Source of the DNA: Spirochaetaceae bacterium
GTDB lineage: Bacteria; Spirochaetota; Spirochaetia; Treponematales; Rectinemataceae
DNA: 7,787 bases
Assembly (NCBI GenBank): GCA_016794765.1
Contig: JAEUJG010000190.1
Coordinates: 1-7,787, forward strand
Reading direction: 5' to 3'
Shown here: piece after piece, positions 6,081-7,787 of the stretch
Layout of the letters: each line of letters opens with the position of its first letter
How positions within the stretch are numbered: position 1 is the stretch's first letter
Notes under the pieces: model-generated
Told to the model about the DNA's origin: nothing
The model's input: the letters and a program-made list of their open reading frames with translations, nothing else
The model's database searches: none
Program-made: the position numbers and the translations under genes

Positions 6081-7787
6081 ATGCCCGATACGAAGAACAT
6101 GGTGATGATCGACGGCAACACCGCCGCGGCCCACGTAGCCCACGCGGTGAGCGAGGTCATCGCGATCTACCCGATCACTCCGTCTTCGCCCATGGGCGAG
6201 CTCTCGGACGAGTACTCCGCCCAGGGTCGCAAGAACATCTGGGGCACCGTCCCGCAGGTCGTCGAGATGCAGTCCGAGGCCGGCGCCGCCGGCGCCGTGC
6301 ACGGAGCCCTGACCACGGGCGCCCTGACGACGACCTTCACCGCCTCCCAGGGCCTCCTCCTCATGATCCCGAACATGTACAAGATCGCCGGCGAGTGCAC
6401 CTCCGCGGTCTTCCACATCGCCGCCCGCGCCGTCGCCGCCCAGGCCCTCTCCATCTTCGGCGACCACCAGGACGTCATGGCCGCCCGCCAGACCGGCTGG
6501 GCCATGCTCGCGTCGAACAACGTCCAGGAGGTCATGGACACCGCCCTCATCGCCCACGCGGCGACCCTCGAGGCGCGCATCCCCTTCCTCCACTTCTTCG
6601 ACGGCTTCCGCACCTCCCACGAGGTCTCCAAGGTCGAGGAGCTCTCCTACGACCTCATGCGGCAGATGATCTCCGACGAGGCGGTCCGCGCCCACCGCGC
6701 CCGCGGCCTCAACCCGGAGAATCCCTCCATCCGCGGCACCAGCCAGAACCCCGACGTGTACTTCACCGCCCGCGAGTCCGCGAACAAGTACTACGACAAG
6801 GTTCCCGCCATCGTCGAGAAGACCATGGAGAAGTTCGCGAAGCTCACGGGCCGCGCGTACAAGCTCTTCGACTACGTCGGCGCCCCCGACGCCGAGCGCG
6901 TCGCCATCGTGATGGGCTCCGGCGCCGACGTCGTCAAGGAGACCGTCGAGCAGCTCGTCCAGAAGGGCGAGAAGGTCGGCGCCGTCATCGTCCGCCTCTT
7001 CCGCCCCTTCTCCGTCGAGCACTTCATCAAGGCCATCCCCGCCACCGTGAAGTCCATCGTCGTCCTCGACCGCACCAAGGAGCCGGGCGCCATCGGCGAG
7101 CCCCTCTACGAGGATGTCCGCACCGCGATCGGCGAGGCCATGGGCGCCGGCGCCAGCCACTTCAAGGCCTGGCCCACCGTCATCGGCGGCCGCTACGGCC
7201 TCGGCTCCTACGAGTTCACCCCGGCGATGGCCAAGGCCGTCCTCGACGAGCTCAAGAAGCCCCAGCCCAAGAACCACTTCACCGTCGGCATCGTGGACGA
7301 CGTGACGAACACCAGCATCGCCTACGACGAGCACTTCCAGCTCGACGCCCCCGGCGTCGTCGAGTGCCTCTTCTACGGCCTCGGCGCGGACGGCACGGTC
7401 GGCGCGAACAAGAACTCCATCAAGATCATCGGCGACGAGACGGACAACTCCGCCCAGGGCTACTTCGTCTACGACTCCAAGAAGTCCGGCACCTACACGA
7501 TCTCCCACCTCCGCTTCGGACCCAAGAAGATCGACAAGCCCTACCTCGTCTCCAAGGCCGACTTCATCGCCTGCCACAAGTTCGGCTTCCTCGAGAAGCT
7601 CGACATGCTCGCGAACGCCAAGGAAGGCGGCGTCTTCCTCCTCAACAGCCCCTACGCGGCCGACCAGGTCTGGAACCACCTCCCCGTGGAGGTGCAGAAG
7701 CGCATCGTCGACAAGAAGCTCCGCTTCTACGTGATCGACGGCATGGCGATCGCGGAGAAGGCCGGCATGGGCAACCGCATCAACACC
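6081..7787 (+). CDS. nifJ: Pyruvate:ferredoxin (flavodoxin) oxidoreductase, N-terminal part (3' end cut by window edge)
   Basis: Catalyses CoA-dependent oxidative decarboxylation of pyruvate to acetyl-CoA and CO2 while reducing ferredoxin, in the cytoplasm. The first 569 codons are present and open to the window edge, against roughly 1,170-1,230 residues for the single-chain enzyme. Visible blocks are YPITPSSPMGE (30-40), EMQSEAGAAGAVHGA (62-76), TASQGLLLMIPNMYKIAGE (87-105), ALSIFGDHQD, FFDGFRTSHE, LFDYVGAPDAERV, VLDRTKEPG, GRYGLGSYEF and GADGTVGANKNSIKIIGDE (from 435). T33, E66 and R116 correspond to the active-site Thr31, Glu64 and Arg114 of the Desulfovibrio africanus enzyme, by recalled alignment. 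The ferredoxin-like cluster domain and TPP domain lie beyond the edge. AAGGA is 6 nt upstream of the start. Codon use is strongly biased (Lys almost always AAG, C-ending codons), consistent with high expression. Confidence 0.97.
   Translation, partial: MPDTKNMVMIDGNTAAAHVAHAVSEVIAIYPITPSSPMGELSDEYSAQGRKNIWGTVPQVVEMQSEAGAAGAVHGALTTGALTTTFTASQGLLLMIPNMYKIAGECTSAVFHIAARAVAAQALSIFGDHQDVMAARQTGWAMLASNNVQEVMDTALIAHAATLEARIPFLHFFDGFRTSHEVSKVEELSYDLMRQMISDEAVRAHRARGLNPENPSIRGTSQNPDVYFTARESANKYYDKVPAIVEKTMEKFAKLTGRAYKLFDYVGAPDAERVAIVMGSGADVVKETVEQLVQKGEKVGAVIVRLFRPFSVEHFIKAIPATVKSIVVLDRTKEPGAIGEPLYEDVRTAIGEAMGAGASHFKAWPTVIGGRYGLGSYEFTPAMAKAVLDELKKPQPKNHFTVGIVDDVTNTSIAYDEHFQLDAPGVVECLFYGLGADGTVGANKNSIKIIGDETDNSAQGYFVYDSKKSGTYTISHLRFGPKKIDKPYLVSKADFIACHKFGFLEKLDMLANAKEGGVFLLNSPYAADQVWNHLPVEVQKRIVDKKLRFYVIDGMAIAEKAGMGNRINT

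Noticed and set aside
6021..7679. Long open frame on the minus strand, antisense to nifJ
   Set aside because: Its translation is rich in Gly, Asp, Glu, Val and Leu with no recognisable domain. It is the expected mirror of a highly biased GC-rich gene, and the plus-strand frame is unmistakably pyruvate:ferredoxin oxidoreductase.
1..7787. CRISPR arrays, tRNA or rRNA genes, insertion sequences, phage or defence genes
   Set aside because: No regularly spaced repeats, structured RNA signatures, transposase motifs or terminal repeats were seen on either strand. The window looks like ordinary metabolic chromosome.

Overview
The window comes from a GC-rich, probably anaerobic bacterium. Two observations suggest a diderm: the sugar-binding protein has an ordinary cleavable signal peptide and no lipobox cysteine. 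Anaerobic metabolism is suggested by a single-chain pyruvate:ferredoxin oxidoreductase. A PocR-AraC regulator divergent from a sugar ABC operon that lacks its own ATPase is an arrangement I associate with Spirochaetota and some other anaerobes. The phylum is an inference with low confidence.

Layout. Positions 1-4822 hold a five-gene operon on the minus strand. In transcription order it encodes a sugar-1-phosphate nucleotidyltransferase (4822-3857), a NahK-like anomeric sugar kinase of the APH fold (3860-2670), a periplasmic sugar-binding protein (2660-1416), a MalF-type permease (1353-442) and a MalG-type permease (416 to beyond the left edge). The genes are tightly packed. The first two overlap in GTGA, and the kinase stop codon lies inside the Shine-Dalgarno of the binding-protein gene. 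A strong stem-loop separates the binding-protein gene from the permeases. A 98-bp divergent intergenic region (4823-4920) contains an imperfect inverted repeat and a candidate promoter. On the plus strand it is followed by a PocR-domain/AraC-type regulator (4921-5865). A 215-bp gap (5866-6080) holds a run of three hairpins and a good sigma-70-type promoter. The window ends inside nifJ (6081 to beyond the right edge), encoding pyruvate:ferredoxin oxidoreductase.

How the genes may work together. The operon looks like an import-and-activate pathway. The ABC importer brings in a sugar, the kinase phosphorylates it at C1, and the nucleotidyltransferase converts the sugar-1-phosphate to an NDP-sugar. 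By family resemblance to the Bifidobacterium N-acetylhexosamine 1-kinase, an N-acetylhexosamine or a related sugar or disaccharide product is the best guess. The substrate cannot be fixed from sequence alone. The PocR-AraC protein is the obvious candidate regulator. nifJ has its own promoter and is probably an unrelated housekeeping neighbour.
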